From: Xanthocytophaga agilis
GTDB taxonomy: Bacteria > Bacteroidota > Bacteroidia > Cytophagales > 172606-1
Assembly (NCBI RefSeq): GCF_030068605.1
Contig: NZ_JASJOU010000004.1
Span: 496,001 to 560,000, forward strand
Direction of reading: 5' to 3'
DNA: 64,000 nucleotides
The position numbers and the translations under genes were made by a program. The notes under the pieces are model-generated. The model was not told the origin of the DNA. It searched no databases and saw only the letters and a program-made list of their open reading frames with translations. The first letter of the stretch is position 1. The number at the start of each line of letters is the position of its first letter. Below are positions 24,439-33,326 of this stretch, piece by piece.

Positions 24439-24573
24439 TCGAATGGCTTTTTAACAAATCTATTCAAAAGTCGCTTCACTATCAAATCAGGTTTCTGGTA
24501 TGTTGCTGAAATGATGCTGCCAATCTGATTCAGACTACCGGAACAGCTTGCTTTTTTTGTTGCCGGAATGCCA

Positions 24574-25714
24574 TTATCCCGTAGCCGATGCCGCGATCGT
24601 AACAAAACTTCCAACTATATAATTGACCTGCCCGCCAAAACTGTCATAGAAATAACCACCTGCCGCAGCTCCGCTCATGATCCCAATTTGGATAGTGGCC
24701 ACCAGAGCCCCCGCCTCCGCTTTCGGCTTCATCCGAAAGCACCCGTGTAATCTACATGTTCCACCTGATCTGAACAATACCGAAAACAAATCCCCACAGG
24801 GTGATCAGGAAGGAAACAGCAATAATATGATGATGCCCAAAAACTACAACCAGGCCAACAATACTCCCCATGAGAAATGAAGACCAGGTAAGACTTTTGT
24901 AGATATCTTTTTCCAAAGGAAAGTGCCCTAAGGTGGTTCCTACAAGGTTGGCAAGACTAAAGCCCAGCAGGACAAAGAATAACTGGTGGCTGCTGATCCC
25001 GGTGAACGTTTCGAGGAACGGACGCAAATAGGTAAAAAAGATGCCGTAGCCAGCAAAAACAAGTATGACAGCCAGAAACCCAGTCTACATTCCCGGACGT
25101 TTCAAAATCGAAACAATCGTACCTGGTGCCGCGAGTTTTGATCGTTTCATTGAGGGGATTGTGAAGGCCTGCTACAGCAGCGCCGTGGCACCCAGGCTAG
25201 CGGCCGCAAAAAAGACATTGCGCCAGCCAATGATGTTCTCAAGCAAACTGCTGAGCGGTGCAGCTATAACAGTGGCAACGGACACTGCTCCGAAAACAAC
25301 GGATAATGCCTTTGGCAATGAGCCTGGCGGTACCAGGCACATCACAGTAGCCACACACAAACTCCAGAATCCGCCCAACCCGATGCCAAGGATGACTCGG
25401 CCGCTTAACAGCATTGCATAGCTGTGTGCACAGCCTACCATCAAGTTGGCGATCACCTGCAGAAATCCGAGCATGAGCAATACATTTCGCCGGTTAAACC
25501 GGCCAGAAACAGTCGGGGTTATCAAACTGGCTGCCATGGCCACCAAGGCAGTGATAGATATGGTTTGTCCAGCCATCCCTTCGGCAATATCCAGTTCCCG
25601 TGCAATGGGTGTCAAAAGGCTTACCGGTAAGAACTCCGATATGATCAGAGCGGATACTGCAAGCGATAAAGCGAAAACCGCGTTCCATAAAGGGCCGGAC
25701 TCAACGTTCACCAT
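24574..25714 (-). pseudogene. MFS transporter with three TAG stops and one frameshift
   Basis: Translated through interruptions, the region gives a full-length (about 380 residue) major facilitator of the drug/arabinose efflux type: N-terminal NAVFALSLAVSALIISEFLP, S-G-R-F-N-R-R-N-V-L-L (loop 2-3 motif), LSGRVILGIGLGGFWS, and later YLRPFLETFTGIS and QIGIMSGAAAGGYFYD. TAG codons lie at 25172-25174, 25085-25087 and 24752-24754, all in the same frame as the coding sequence on both sides. In a run of five G (minus strand) at 24708-24712 one extra base shifts the frame near the end. The two outer TAG codons fall where relatives normally have Trp. The gene is intact in length but cannot make a full protein without suppression. 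Confidence 0.85.
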
Positions 25715-25776
25715 TTTTTGTTTCCCATAATGCTTTAACTAAGAACGGGTGGCATTGACTGCCACCCGTAGTTTTA

Positions 25777-26544
25777 TCATTTCATTAGGCTGATGTTTGT
25801 CATACCGCCGTCGGAGATCAGTTCCGTGCCAACGATGAATTCCGAATCATCCGAGGCTAGGAAAGCTGCCGCTTTACCCATATCCGCCGGTGATCCCATT
25901 CTTCCTACAGGTATAATATTTACCCACATCTGTTTAAGACCAGCCAGATTTTCTTCAGGAACGATCTTACCGAATACTGGTGTCTCGATCGAACCGGGTG
26001 AGAGCGTGTTCACCCTGATCCTTCTTGATAACAGGTCAAGCGACAGACCTTTGGCCAGAGAGATAACAGCCGCTTTGGCAGCGGCATAAATAGTCATGCC
26101 GGGTGCTGCGCGGTGTGCCGCGGTTGAGCCGATCAGAATAATCGACGCGCCGTCATTCAGGTATGGCAATGCTTTTTTTACTGAAAAGTAGGTGCTTTTC
26201 AGGTTCAAATTCATGTACAGGTCATAATTCTGTTCAGTTACATCGCTGATGCTCATCATCGGCTGGCCGTCAACGATACCGCCTGCATTGACTACCAACG
26301 TATCAATCTTACCAAACTTTCCTGCAGTTACCTTATACACATTTTCAAGGTCGTCCAGGTTGGTAACATCACCTTTGATGCCGATAAAACCTTCACCCAG
26401 TTCTTTTACCGCGTTGTCAAGCGTAACCTGGTTCCTTCCAGTAATCGCTCCAATGGCACCTTCATTCTTTAAAGCTTCGGCTATGCCAAACCCTATGCCG
26501 CTATTACCTCCTGTAACGACGGCAACTTTGTTTTTTAACTTCAT
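25777..26544 (-). CDS. SDR-family oxidoreductase (FabG-like)
   Basis: A complete 255-residue classical short-chain dehydrogenase. The nucleotide-binding motif T-G-G-N-S-G-I-G is at about 11-18, N-A-G-G near 88, the catalytic Ser in L-I-G-S-T-A near 139, and Y-A-A-A-K near 153-157 supplies Tyr and Lys. The C-terminus ends in I-S-D-G-G-M, as usual. R17-type charge pattern (T-G-R-N after strand 2) suggests NADP(H). The natural substrate cannot be told. It reads toward the MFS pseudogene 62 bases away, and the two probably formed an operon (SDR plus efflux) under the nearby regulator. Confidence 0.92.
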   Translation of the reverse strand: MKLKNKVAVVTGGNSGIGFGIAEALKNEGAIGAITGRNQVTLDNAVKELGEGFIGIKGDVTNLDDLENVYKVTAGKFGKIDTLVVNAGGIVDGQPMMSISDVTEQNYDLYMNLNLKSTYFSVKKALPYLNDGASIILIGSTAAHRAAPGMTIYAAAKAAVISLAKGLSLDLLSRRIRVNTLSPGSIETPVFGKIVPEENLAGLKQMWVNIIPVGRMGSPADMGKAAAFLASDDSEFIVGTELISDGGMTNISLMK

Positions 26545-26617
26545 TTTTCGTTATCTGTTATAGCACAAAATTGGCGTATTTCGTTTATGAGAAAGAGGAC
26601 ATTTATCTAAAAACTAC

Positions 26618-26633
26618 TGTGACAAATATCAAT
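26618..26633. promoter_or_regulatory. Crp-type site upstream of the SDR gene
   Basis: TGTGA-CAAATA-TCA has the TGTGA-N6-TCA shape of Crp/Fnr sites. It lies 74 bases before the SDR start. Confidence 0.45.
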
Positions 26634-26743
26634 AAATTCAGGCTGGCAGGTTGAACGGATAGAAATTTACCGCTATGGAACGAGTTTCTGATGCTATGCC
26701 CATTCCTCTCCTTATTGTCTTTCAGATGTGCCGGGCATCTGTT

Positions 26744-26759
26744 TGTGACAAATGTCAAA
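26744..26759. promoter_or_regulatory. Second Crp-type site
   Basis: TGTGA-CAAATG-TCAAA, again TGTGA-N6-TCA, sharing CAAAT with the site 126 bp away. Confidence 0.45.
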
Positions 26760-26870
26760 CTGCATTGGACCACCTATCAGGATTTTTGTGCAAGGCTGGA
26801 TGAAACGTATACTAAAGGCTGGTAGTTGTTGCTATGAAACTAAAGGCTATTTTTTTACAATACTTTCTTA

Positions 26871-27937
26871 GAAGCTGTCTTAAAATAGGTAGAAACAAAA
26901 AAAGGCATTGAAAAAAGTTGAATTTTTGTCGTGACCAAACTCCAAAAAAACAACTAGCCAATGCCTTCATCAAAGAAAAAACAAAAAAAGAAATCGACCA
27001 AAAAAACACAATCAAAAAACACAGACACAAAGTCGGCAGATTTATCGAAAGCATCCACTCAAATAGTCAAACAGAAAGTAAGTGGACAGAAGGTATATTG
27101 TAGTGATTTAAGTGAAAAAGCCTGGAAAAATCTTGAACCTTTACTACCTAAAAAACAAACAGGTAAAGTGGGTCAAACAGGTAAAGTGGGTCGTCCAACC
27201 AGCGATCTTCGCTTGATCATCAATGGAATCTTATATGTGTTACGTAGTGGCTGCAGTTGGGCTATGTTGTGGGCTATGTTGCCCAAAGAGTATCCTTGTT
27301 TCAAAACCGTATATGGCTATTTCTGGCGTTGGAGCCGGGAAGGCATCTGGCAAAAGATCCAGGTGGCCTTGGTCAAGAAAGTGAGAAAAAAGGTGAAAAA
27401 GCGGAAAGAAAGACCTTCTGCTGCCTGTTTAGATAGCTGTTCGGTAAAAACTACCCAGATAGGCGGAGAGGAGAGAGGTTATGATGCAGGCAAAAAGGTA
27501 AAAGGCAGAAAACGGTTTATTCTCGTGGATACAGTCGGTTTATTACTGGCTGTCATTGTGGTAGGAGCACATACAAGTGAAAAGGCAGGGGCTCAACTAC
27601 TGCTTGAAAAGATCAAATCATCAAAACGGCTTTCCAATCTGTGTCGAAGAATCAAACTGGTTTGGGTTGACGGAGGTTATCAGGGAAATGAACTGGTCCA
27701 ATGGGTTAAACACGTTTGGAATTGGCACTGGCAGGTGGTTAAGCGAAATGAAAATCAATCGGGCTTTGTAGTTTTGCCTAGACGCTGGGTAGTAGAAAGA
27801 ACTTTTGCCTGGTTATCTTTTCACAGACGACTCAATAAGGACTATGAAAAGACAACCCAAAGCAGCGAAAATTTCATTTACATTGCGGCTATCGATCTAA
27901 TGTTAAAAAGATTATAAAACTATTTTAAGACAGCCTC
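26871..27937 (+). mobile_element. IS5-family insertion sequence, complete
   Basis: The element is 1067 bp, bounded by 18-bp inverted repeats GAAGCTGTCTTAAAATAG (26871-26888) and CTATTTTAAGACAGCCTC (27920-27937), one mismatch. TA flanks both ends, consistent with a 2-bp target duplication. It holds one transposase gene and has inserted in non-coding DNA. Confidence 0.9.
26961..27917 (+). CDS. IS5-family DDE transposase
   Basis: The 318-residue protein shows the IS5 pattern: an N-terminal DUF4096-type helix (DLSEKAWKNLEPLLPKK, then GRPTSDLRLIINGILYVLRSGC), a first Asp in CLDSCSVK, a second in KLVWVDGGYQG, and a Glu in RWVVERTFAWLSFHRRLNKDYE. It is intact and may be active. The N-terminal 45 residues are extremely Lys-rich. 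Two in-frame tandem duplications stand out: TGKVGQ-TGKVG near 71-81 and WAML-WAML near 100-107, the latter lengthening the usually short S-G-C-x-W-R-M-L-P-K segment. They could be normal for this IS or recent slippage. Confidence 0.93.
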   Translation: MPSSKKKQKKKSTKKTQSKNTDTKSADLSKASTQIVKQKVSGQKVYCSDLSEKAWKNLEPLLPKKQTGKVGQTGKVGRPTSDLRLIINGILYVLRSGCSWAMLWAMLPKEYPCFKTVYGYFWRWSREGIWQKIQVALVKKVRKKVKKRKERPSAACLDSCSVKTTQIGGEERGYDAGKKVKGRKRFILVDTVGLLLAVIVVGAHTSEKAGAQLLLEKIKSSKRLSNLCRRIKLVWVDGGYQGNELVQWVKHVWNWHWQVVKRNENQSGFVVLPRRWVVERTFAWLSFHRRLNKDYEKTTQSSENFIYIAAIDLMLKRL

Positions 27938-28411
27938 TAAGAGGGCAGTTCAGGGCAATATTATTTATAGCGGCAGCATAGCAATAGCTGTTTAACAGTA
28001 TCCATCCGGCCTACTACCTGTACTTGGTCGAATGGATACATATATACTAGCCATCTATGACTATCACTTTTATGTGAATAGTGATCACAACTCTCAAAGA
28101 AGCCATAGTATTTGTCATAGTCCAGTCCTACTGTCATTAAATTGTAGGCCGTCATTTATATCGGGAGATGTACATAGGAGGAATTCCAAATTAGAGTCAT
28201 CCATAGAATAAAAATGAGTATGCCTTTACTAACTATGTTAAAGAGTATCCGTAGTAGGGGATGTGCAGGGGTGACCGATTGAAAAGGCATGGTGGATGAG
28301 TGAGTGTATAAAGATATGGCTAGTTTATCAAAAATATGAGTCAGCCACAAGTTTCGTCATTTTCCCAATCCATGCAATCCCTGAAAGTAGGTAATCTACC
28401 ATCTTTGCTCT
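27938..28411. other. Gene-free stretch after the IS
   Basis: Short minus-strand frames exist (28156-28350, 27961-28155), but they lack any family feature and are separated by a stop codon. I see no supported gene. Confidence 0.5.
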
Positions 28412-28442
28412 GACCATAGATCGGATCATCCGAACTATGGTC
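28412..28442. repeat. 31-bp near-perfect palindrome related to the dyad arrays
   Basis: GACCATAGATCGGAT (28412-28426) and ATCCGAACTATGGTC (28428-28442) are complementary at 14 of 15 positions around a central C. The ends GACCATA/TATGGTC are the same half-sites as in the 28-bp arrays at 17.8 and 58.8 kb. Confidence 0.75.
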
Positions 28443-28596
28443 AGTTTCATATTGTCCAAATCCCGATCTTTGTATCACTCATCCGGTCAGAAAAAGACAA
28501 CGCAACCGAAACTTTTTATCCTGTCTATTTTTCTGCATCCGGATACTTTTTCATCTATTTTTTAACCATTTTTTTCAACTAACCCTTTTTAAAACT

Positions 28597-29015
28597 ATGG
28601 CACTAAGTGAGCCCTATTAACCTCACGAGCCGATTGTGACAGAGTCCTTGATGAGCTGTCAGACATCAAAGGCAATCTGGAATTCCGTCAGATCTCCCTG
28701 ACGCGTAGTAAAGATAATGCAGCTGACAGAGCGTCTACTATTGATGCTGATCTGGCAGCAGCCGAAGCAGAGGTAGAATCGCTGATTTCGATTATCGCAG
28801 CCCTTCCTGAAAGTGCAACCAAAACCGAAATGGAAAACCGGAAGGTACGTGCTGATTATCGGTTGTTCACCTTACAGCAACGGAAGGCTCAGTTTGGTAC
28901 TACCGCCGTGATTCTGTATGAATCCGAGTTGGGAGAGATCGAACCGCGTTTGTCGGTGGTAGACGGCTCAATGAGTGAAGTAACCACTCGTAAAGCAGCT
29001 TTGCCAGCAGGCTAA
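28597..29015 (+). pseudogene. Frameshifted coiled-coil gene
   Basis: ATG at 28597 starts MALSEPY and then meets TAA. If one base is added near 28618, the frame continues as LTSRADCDRVLDELSDIKGN and on through an Ala/Glu-rich helical stretch to a stop at 29015, giving about 139 residues. The product would be a soluble helical (coiled-coil-like) protein of unknown function. The pattern of a good frame just behind an early stop indicates a one-base deletion. Confidence 0.55.
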
Positions 29016-29053
29016 GCGAATAGGCAACGAGTATACGCAGATGCAGCGTAGAA

Positions 29054-29815
29054 GTGGCATCCACTAAAAGGCAGTACAATGGTAACATTGCTTCTCAGAA
29101 ATGGATGAGCAGCTTTGACAAAGTATCCCGTCAGTATGTGTATAGTTATGATGCCCTCAACCGCTTGAAGGGAGCTGACTATACCAGTACCGCAACCACG
29201 AATGAATTGTATTCCCTGCAAAATATGGAGTATGATAAAAACGGGAACATCACCCATCTGGAGCGGTATGGTGCAATTGCCTTTAATACATCCGGCAAGG
29301 CAACAGGATTTGGCTTGGTTGACAATCTGACCTATAGCTATGAAACAGGAGCCAATCAGAGCAATCGCCTGCTGGCAGTAGCAGATGGATCTAATAACCC
29401 TACCAATGGGCAGGCAGGGGATTTTGTGGAACCGACTACGCAGCTTGGCGATGATAATTATACGCCTTTAACCAATGGAGAAAGTCCTCAAGAGGGTGAT
29501 GTAGGTACATATGAGTATACAGGCAACAATCCAGAGCGTAAAGGTACTTTCGATCACTTTGAAATATATACAGATGGTAATACAGTCAATTCTAAAGGAG
29601 GAACTGAGAAAAATCCTGGACCTACAAAGCCGGGCACAAAAACGAATTATCAAAAGGACAAATACTCTGTCATACGTAAGAGAAGCCCACATACAGTAGT
29701 AAGTGGTAGTGACGGCAATTATAATGTTGAAAGAAACGGAAAAAAAGCTTCTGGTTTTAAAGTTGTTAATAATGCAGAATTTGAGAAGATTAGACAAAAA
29801 GTAACAGGAGATTAA
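29054..29815 (+). CDS. Displaced Rhs/YD-repeat fragment with unknown tail
   Basis: Residues about 8-130 are Rhs/YD repeats: QKWMSSFDKVSRQYVYSYDA, L-N-R-L-K-G-A-D-Y, and M-E-Y-D-K-N-G-N-I-T-H-L-E-R-Y. The usual core with D-P-L/M-G-R is missing. After about 135 the sequence changes to an unrelated hydrophilic region ending in VVNNAEFEKIRQKVTGD, which may be the remaining end of a toxin tip. There is no signal peptide, and the N-terminus of a full Rhs protein (over 1,000 residues) is absent. The next gene begins directly after the stop codon. This is the first of four Rhs-derived pieces in a row. Confidence 0.7.
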   Translation: MASTKRQYNGNIASQKWMSSFDKVSRQYVYSYDALNRLKGADYTSTATTNELYSLQNMEYDKNGNITHLERYGAIAFNTSGKATGFGLVDNLTYSYETGANQSNRLLAVADGSNNPTNGQAGDFVEPTTQLGDDNYTPLTNGESPQEGDVGTYEYTGNNPERKGTFDHFEIYTDGNTVNSKGGTEKNPGPTKPGTKTNYQKDKYSVIRKRSPHTVVSGSDGNYNVERNGKKASGFKVVNNAEFEKIRQKVTGD

Positions 29816-30490
29816 ATGAGAAAAATATCATTGGTACTCGCATTAATTTTTATTAGTATAGTTTTAAATGCCCAAGATAGAATTGTCGTTAAGTCTGTTT
29901 TACAAACTGACTCTATTGAAGTATTGCTTAAACTTGGAAAACAGGAAGCACTTCAACGACTAATGGGGTTTGTCAGAAACGAATATGATTTTACCACAGA
30001 TGGGTGGTATGAAGTCGGGGACATTAATCTAAGTTATAATGATGCTATGAGTTATCCCCCTGCTACAAATCCATATACTTCACTAAAGTTAAAGGCATAT
30101 TTCTGGATATGGCTGATCGCCACCAGTCAAGAAGATAGACTAATTAAGTCAGAATGGCATCCGGGATTTCTTGGGATACTTATCTCTCCAGATAGTGATG
30201 ATAAATATGGAATCTATGACTTAATGGCTTTTTATAAAACTTCTGGCCGTCGGGTTTTAGGAGAAGATACAATCGAAATAGTTGATTTTGAAATACTAAA
30301 GTCTAAGTCAGGCTTACAAGAAAAGAAACTGAAAGAGATTGATATCTTGTATTTCAAGTGGTTTGAGGTATTTCAAAAAAATGGATTATCCTATATTCAA
30401 AAGAGAAAGAGCTACCCGTTAACGAATTCACCCTTTAATTGGCAAATACTTGAAGTAAAAAGACGAAATATAACACCATTACATAAGTAA
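29816..30490 (+). CDS. Secreted orphan protein after an Rhs tip
   Basis: The 224-residue protein has a signal peptide (MRKISLVLALIFISIVLNAQ) and no recognised domain. The middle has many aromatic residues (YFWIWLIAT, FLGILISP). It starts one base after the stop of the preceding Rhs fragment, which is the usual place of an immunity gene. Immunity to a secreted or periplasmic toxin would fit the signal peptide, but it could also be an unrelated lodger. No other evidence. Confidence 0.65.
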   Translation: MRKISLVLALIFISIVLNAQDRIVVKSVLQTDSIEVLLKLGKQEALQRLMGFVRNEYDFTTDGWYEVGDINLSYNDAMSYPPATNPYTSLKLKAYFWIWLIATSQEDRLIKSEWHPGFLGILISPDSDDKYGIYDLMAFYKTSGRRVLGEDTIEIVDFEILKSKSGLQEKKLKEIDILYFKWFEVFQKNGLSYIQKRKSYPLTNSPFNWQILEVKRRNITPLHK

Positions 30491-30596
30491 ATCTCAAATT
30501 TATATTTTGTGTTAAAGTTTGACTTATCTCAAACATCACTAATAAATTATCAGTAAGCTCCCTGAAAATAAGAAAACTAAATTATAACCCTCGGGA

Positions 30597-31538
30597 ATGA
30601 ATCTGGTGGGTATTGAAACGCAGGGTAATCCCAATCATGAGTTTCAGTACAACGGAAAAGAAAAGCAGGAAGAGTTTGGCTTGAACTGGAGCGATTATGG
30701 AGCCAGAATGTATGATGCGCAACTAGGCAGGTGGCATGTACCAGATCCGATGACTGAAACACAGGAATCCTGGTCAACTTATCATTATGTGTATGATAAT
30801 CCAGTATTACGAACCGATCCCGATGGACGTTGTCCTGATGGAGATTGTCCTGAATTAAGTGTTGCAGGATTCATTGAGAGTACCGTAAAAGATCTAGCAG
30901 TTACAGCTTTAGTAGGGATAGGTGATGCAATTGGAACTATTGCAAATATATCAGAAGGAAATTTTTCTAAAGGTTCTGTACGAGCATATAGAGATGATAC
31001 TGGGACAATTCGCTTCCAGAACAGGCAAGAAAATAGTATAGGGCAAAGTTTGGCCAATATGGGCTCTGATTTGCTTGACGTTGGCAATACTGCAGCTCTT
31101 TTGACTTCTGGAGGTACGAGTGGTTCTGTAACCAGCGGAGGTTTGATGCTGGCAAAGACAGGAGCTAAGTCAACAATAGCCAATGGGATTGTACAATCAA
31201 CAAAAAAAGCTCTACACAAAAATGCTAAAGATGCTGAAGGTAACTTTGTAATCTTTAGAGTAGATGAATTTGAAGGAGGACCACCATTAAAGATTGGAAA
31301 AGCAAAAGCAGAAGATATTATGGTAACTTCTAATACAAATAGAAGAATGCATACTAGTGTAAGAAAGGCAAAGAAAGAAGGATATAAAGATGCAGTAGGT
31401 TCAATAATTGAGGATCTTGGCTGGACTACTTCTGGAAAAGCAGTAGAAAGAGAAGCAAAGCTCGTAAAAGAAGGAAGAAAAAATGGAAACCCACTACCAT
31501 TAAATAAAGAGAAAGATAAACGATATCATCCTGATTAA
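30597..31538 (+). CDS. Displaced Rhs core with toxin-like C-terminus
   Basis: Residues 1-80 are the conserved Rhs core tail: G-I-E-T-Q-G-N-P, EFQYNGKEKQEEFGLNW, Y-G-A-R-M-Y-D-A-Q-L-G-R-W and D-P-D-G-R. After a linker (about 85-215) there is a variable domain with F-V-I-F-R-V-D-E-F-E-G-G-P-P-L-K-I-G-K and a C-terminal NPLPLNKEKDKRYHPD, typical in style of polymorphic-toxin nuclease tips, though I cannot name the type. The frame starts by an ATG inside the core, just after a point where homology to the other copies breaks off, so it is a displaced tip. An orphan gene follows after 1 base. Confidence 0.72.
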   Translation: MNLVGIETQGNPNHEFQYNGKEKQEEFGLNWSDYGARMYDAQLGRWHVPDPMTETQESWSTYHYVYDNPVLRTDPDGRCPDGDCPELSVAGFIESTVKDLAVTALVGIGDAIGTIANISEGNFSKGSVRAYRDDTGTIRFQNRQENSIGQSLANMGSDLLDVGNTAALLTSGGTSGSVTSGGLMLAKTGAKSTIANGIVQSTKKALHKNAKDAEGNFVIFRVDEFEGGPPLKIGKAKAEDIMVTSNTNRRMHTSVRKAKKEGYKDAVGSIIEDLGWTTSGKAVEREAKLVKEGRKNGNPLPLNKEKDKRYHPD

Positions 31539-31539
31539 T

Positions 31540-32022
31540 ATGAAAATTAAACTTACAAACACTACAACAATTATTAATCTATCTCACAATTTAGATACAA
31601 TCAAGGTTAGAGAACATTTTAAACAATATCTGGAAAATATCTCTCAAATGATTAAGGATGAAAAACTAATGGATTGGGAATTAGAGATATGGTGTAATTA
31701 CACAAAAAGTGATAATATAAAAGTTTTTAAAAGCACGAAGCCTTATATTCAAGATAAGCGAAAGGAAATCTTTATACATATACCTATTCCACCAAAAGAA
31801 GTAATAGAATGGGGAATCGAGCAATCACAATTCACAACAGTAGTTCATCCTGAGGGAATCGAAAAGTATTATACTGGAGTAGATGTAGATTTTTATGAAT
31901 CAAAGTCACTTCTTGAACATGCTGTAAGTTGTATAGAGAAAGGAATTCTTTTTGCATTCTCTGATGGAATAACCATTGCTGGTACAAAAGTAAAGATAAA
32001 AAATATAAACAGCCCAACGTAA
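31540..32022 (+). CDS. Putative immunity protein of the Rhs tip
   Basis: A 160-residue cytosolic protein without signal peptide or known domain, starting one base after the Rhs-tip stop codon. It is acidic to neutral, with K-E-V-I-E-W-G-I-E-Q in the middle. Its length, location and lack of a signal peptide are those of typical cognate immunity proteins of polymorphic toxins. A strong terminator (32049-32076) ends the pair. The function is inferred from position only. Confidence 0.6.
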   Translation: MKIKLTNTTTIINLSHNLDTIKVREHFKQYLENISQMIKDEKLMDWELEIWCNYTKSDNIKVFKSTKPYIQDKRKEIFIHIPIPPKEVIEWGIEQSQFTTVVHPEGIEKYYTGVDVDFYESKSLLEHAVSCIEKGILFAFSDGITIAGTKVKIKNINSPT

Positions 32023-32048
32023 CATGTATTCTATATAACTAATTATAG

Positions 32049-32076
32049 GCCCTTGCCATCATAGGCAGGGGCTTTG
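32049..32076 (+). terminator. Terminator after the toxin/immunity pair
   Basis: GCCCTTGCC / GGCAGGGGC, a 9-bp stem with one T-G pair and a 6-base loop, then TTTG. Confidence 0.8.
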
Positions 32077-32084
32077 TCTAATAG

Positions 32085-33128
32085 AAGAAGATTTTATCTA
32101 AAGCAATATCAGCTATAGGTAACTGGGAGCAGTTAGAGCTGGTCTATCAACCTAAAGAAGAGCAGACAGTCGAAGTAAGCGTTGTCAATTCTTCTGCCAG
32201 AGTAGCGACTTATTTTGATGATCTGCAAGTGAATCAAGAGCCGCCTTTGATAGTACAGGAGAATCATTATGATCCATGGGGATTGAATTTGGCTGGTATC
32301 GAGACGCAGGGAAATCCAAATGATAAGTTTCAGTACAATGGGAAGGAAAAGCAGGAAGAGTTTGGACTGGATTGGATAGATTATGGGGCAAGGATGTATA
32401 ACCCACAGCTGGGTAGATGGAGTGCGATTGATCCGATGGCAGAACGGGGACGCAGATGGTCGCCCTATAACTACGTGTTTAATAATCCAATCATGTTTAT
32501 TGATCCAGATGGAATGTGGGTGCGTAGTACTGATTCGTGGAATAGCATGAATGATGCCTTTGATCAAGAGAAAAAAGAACAGGAGGAGCGGAAAAGACAA
32601 CAAAATGATCCCAAAAATACTTACTGATTTAGTATTAAAAATAATCAGCAAGCTTTTTTAGAAAAAGAAGAAGTAAATAGATTTGTACCTGATGATAATC
32701 AAAGGAACATTCCTTTCTATGTTAATGGTCGAAAGTATACCGCTCATAGTCTTAGAACATTAAGAGGAAGAGATGATGGAGACGATCGAATAGGTGCTTT
32801 CACTGGAATTCAGACATTATCTCTTGATGATTTAGCATATATTCTTGGCCATGCTGTATATAGATTAGCAGATGGAGGAGGTTCTGCAGAAATAGAGACT
32901 TTCAATGAATCAGTTGGGAGACCATTAGATTATAAAAATACTCTTTATAGGTTATTTGAGAACTTTAATAGAGGAGATCTAATTGAAATTAATGGTACTA
33001 CCTATAACCCGAATGCAGTGGGTAATTATCTATGGGGAATGGTTCTAAGATACTGGGGAGTGCTTTTTGGTCCACAAAATCTTGCAGAAGCCGGCTCGTT
33101 AATACACGGTAGGGATGATGAACCATAG
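32085..33128 (+). pseudogene. Displaced Rhs tip interrupted by TGA
   Basis: The frame opens after a TAG at 32082-32084 without an obvious start. It reads NWEQLELVYQPKEEQTVEV, Y-F-D-D-L, ENHYDPWGLNLAGIETQGNP, KFQYNGKEKQEEFGLDW and GRWSAIDPM, a longer piece of Rhs core than the other copies. A TGA at 32625-32627 follows K-N-T-Y. The same frame continues open for 166 codons (FSIKNNQQAFLEKEEVNRF onwards) to TAG at 33126-33128, so the tip domain is complete apart from this stop. The tip is not recognised; it contains YTAHSLRTLRGRDDGDDRIG. A single nonsense change is the simplest explanation. Confidence 0.75.
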
Positions 33129-33326
33129 GAACAAAGTGCAATAATCAAGGGAAAGCAAAAAGCATACTCTAAAGAAGTGAATAGTCAAAGTTTTTTAGCA
33201 GTAGTGACTATAGTTCAGCATAGTATAGTTAAATTAATAGATTTCAATCAAAATGAACATTACTCTGCATTTTAAAACTTTAACGCTTAAAAAAGGCACG
33301 CTTAAAAAAATATCATTACATCCATT

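Noticed and set aside
24574-25714. Recoding of TAG as Trp in this organism
   Set aside because: TAG ends several intact genes here, for example at 5915 and 7889, so a general recoding is not tenable.
27961-28350. Two adjoining minus-strand frames after the IS
   Set aside because: They are in the same frame but separated by TAA, and no protein family is visible.
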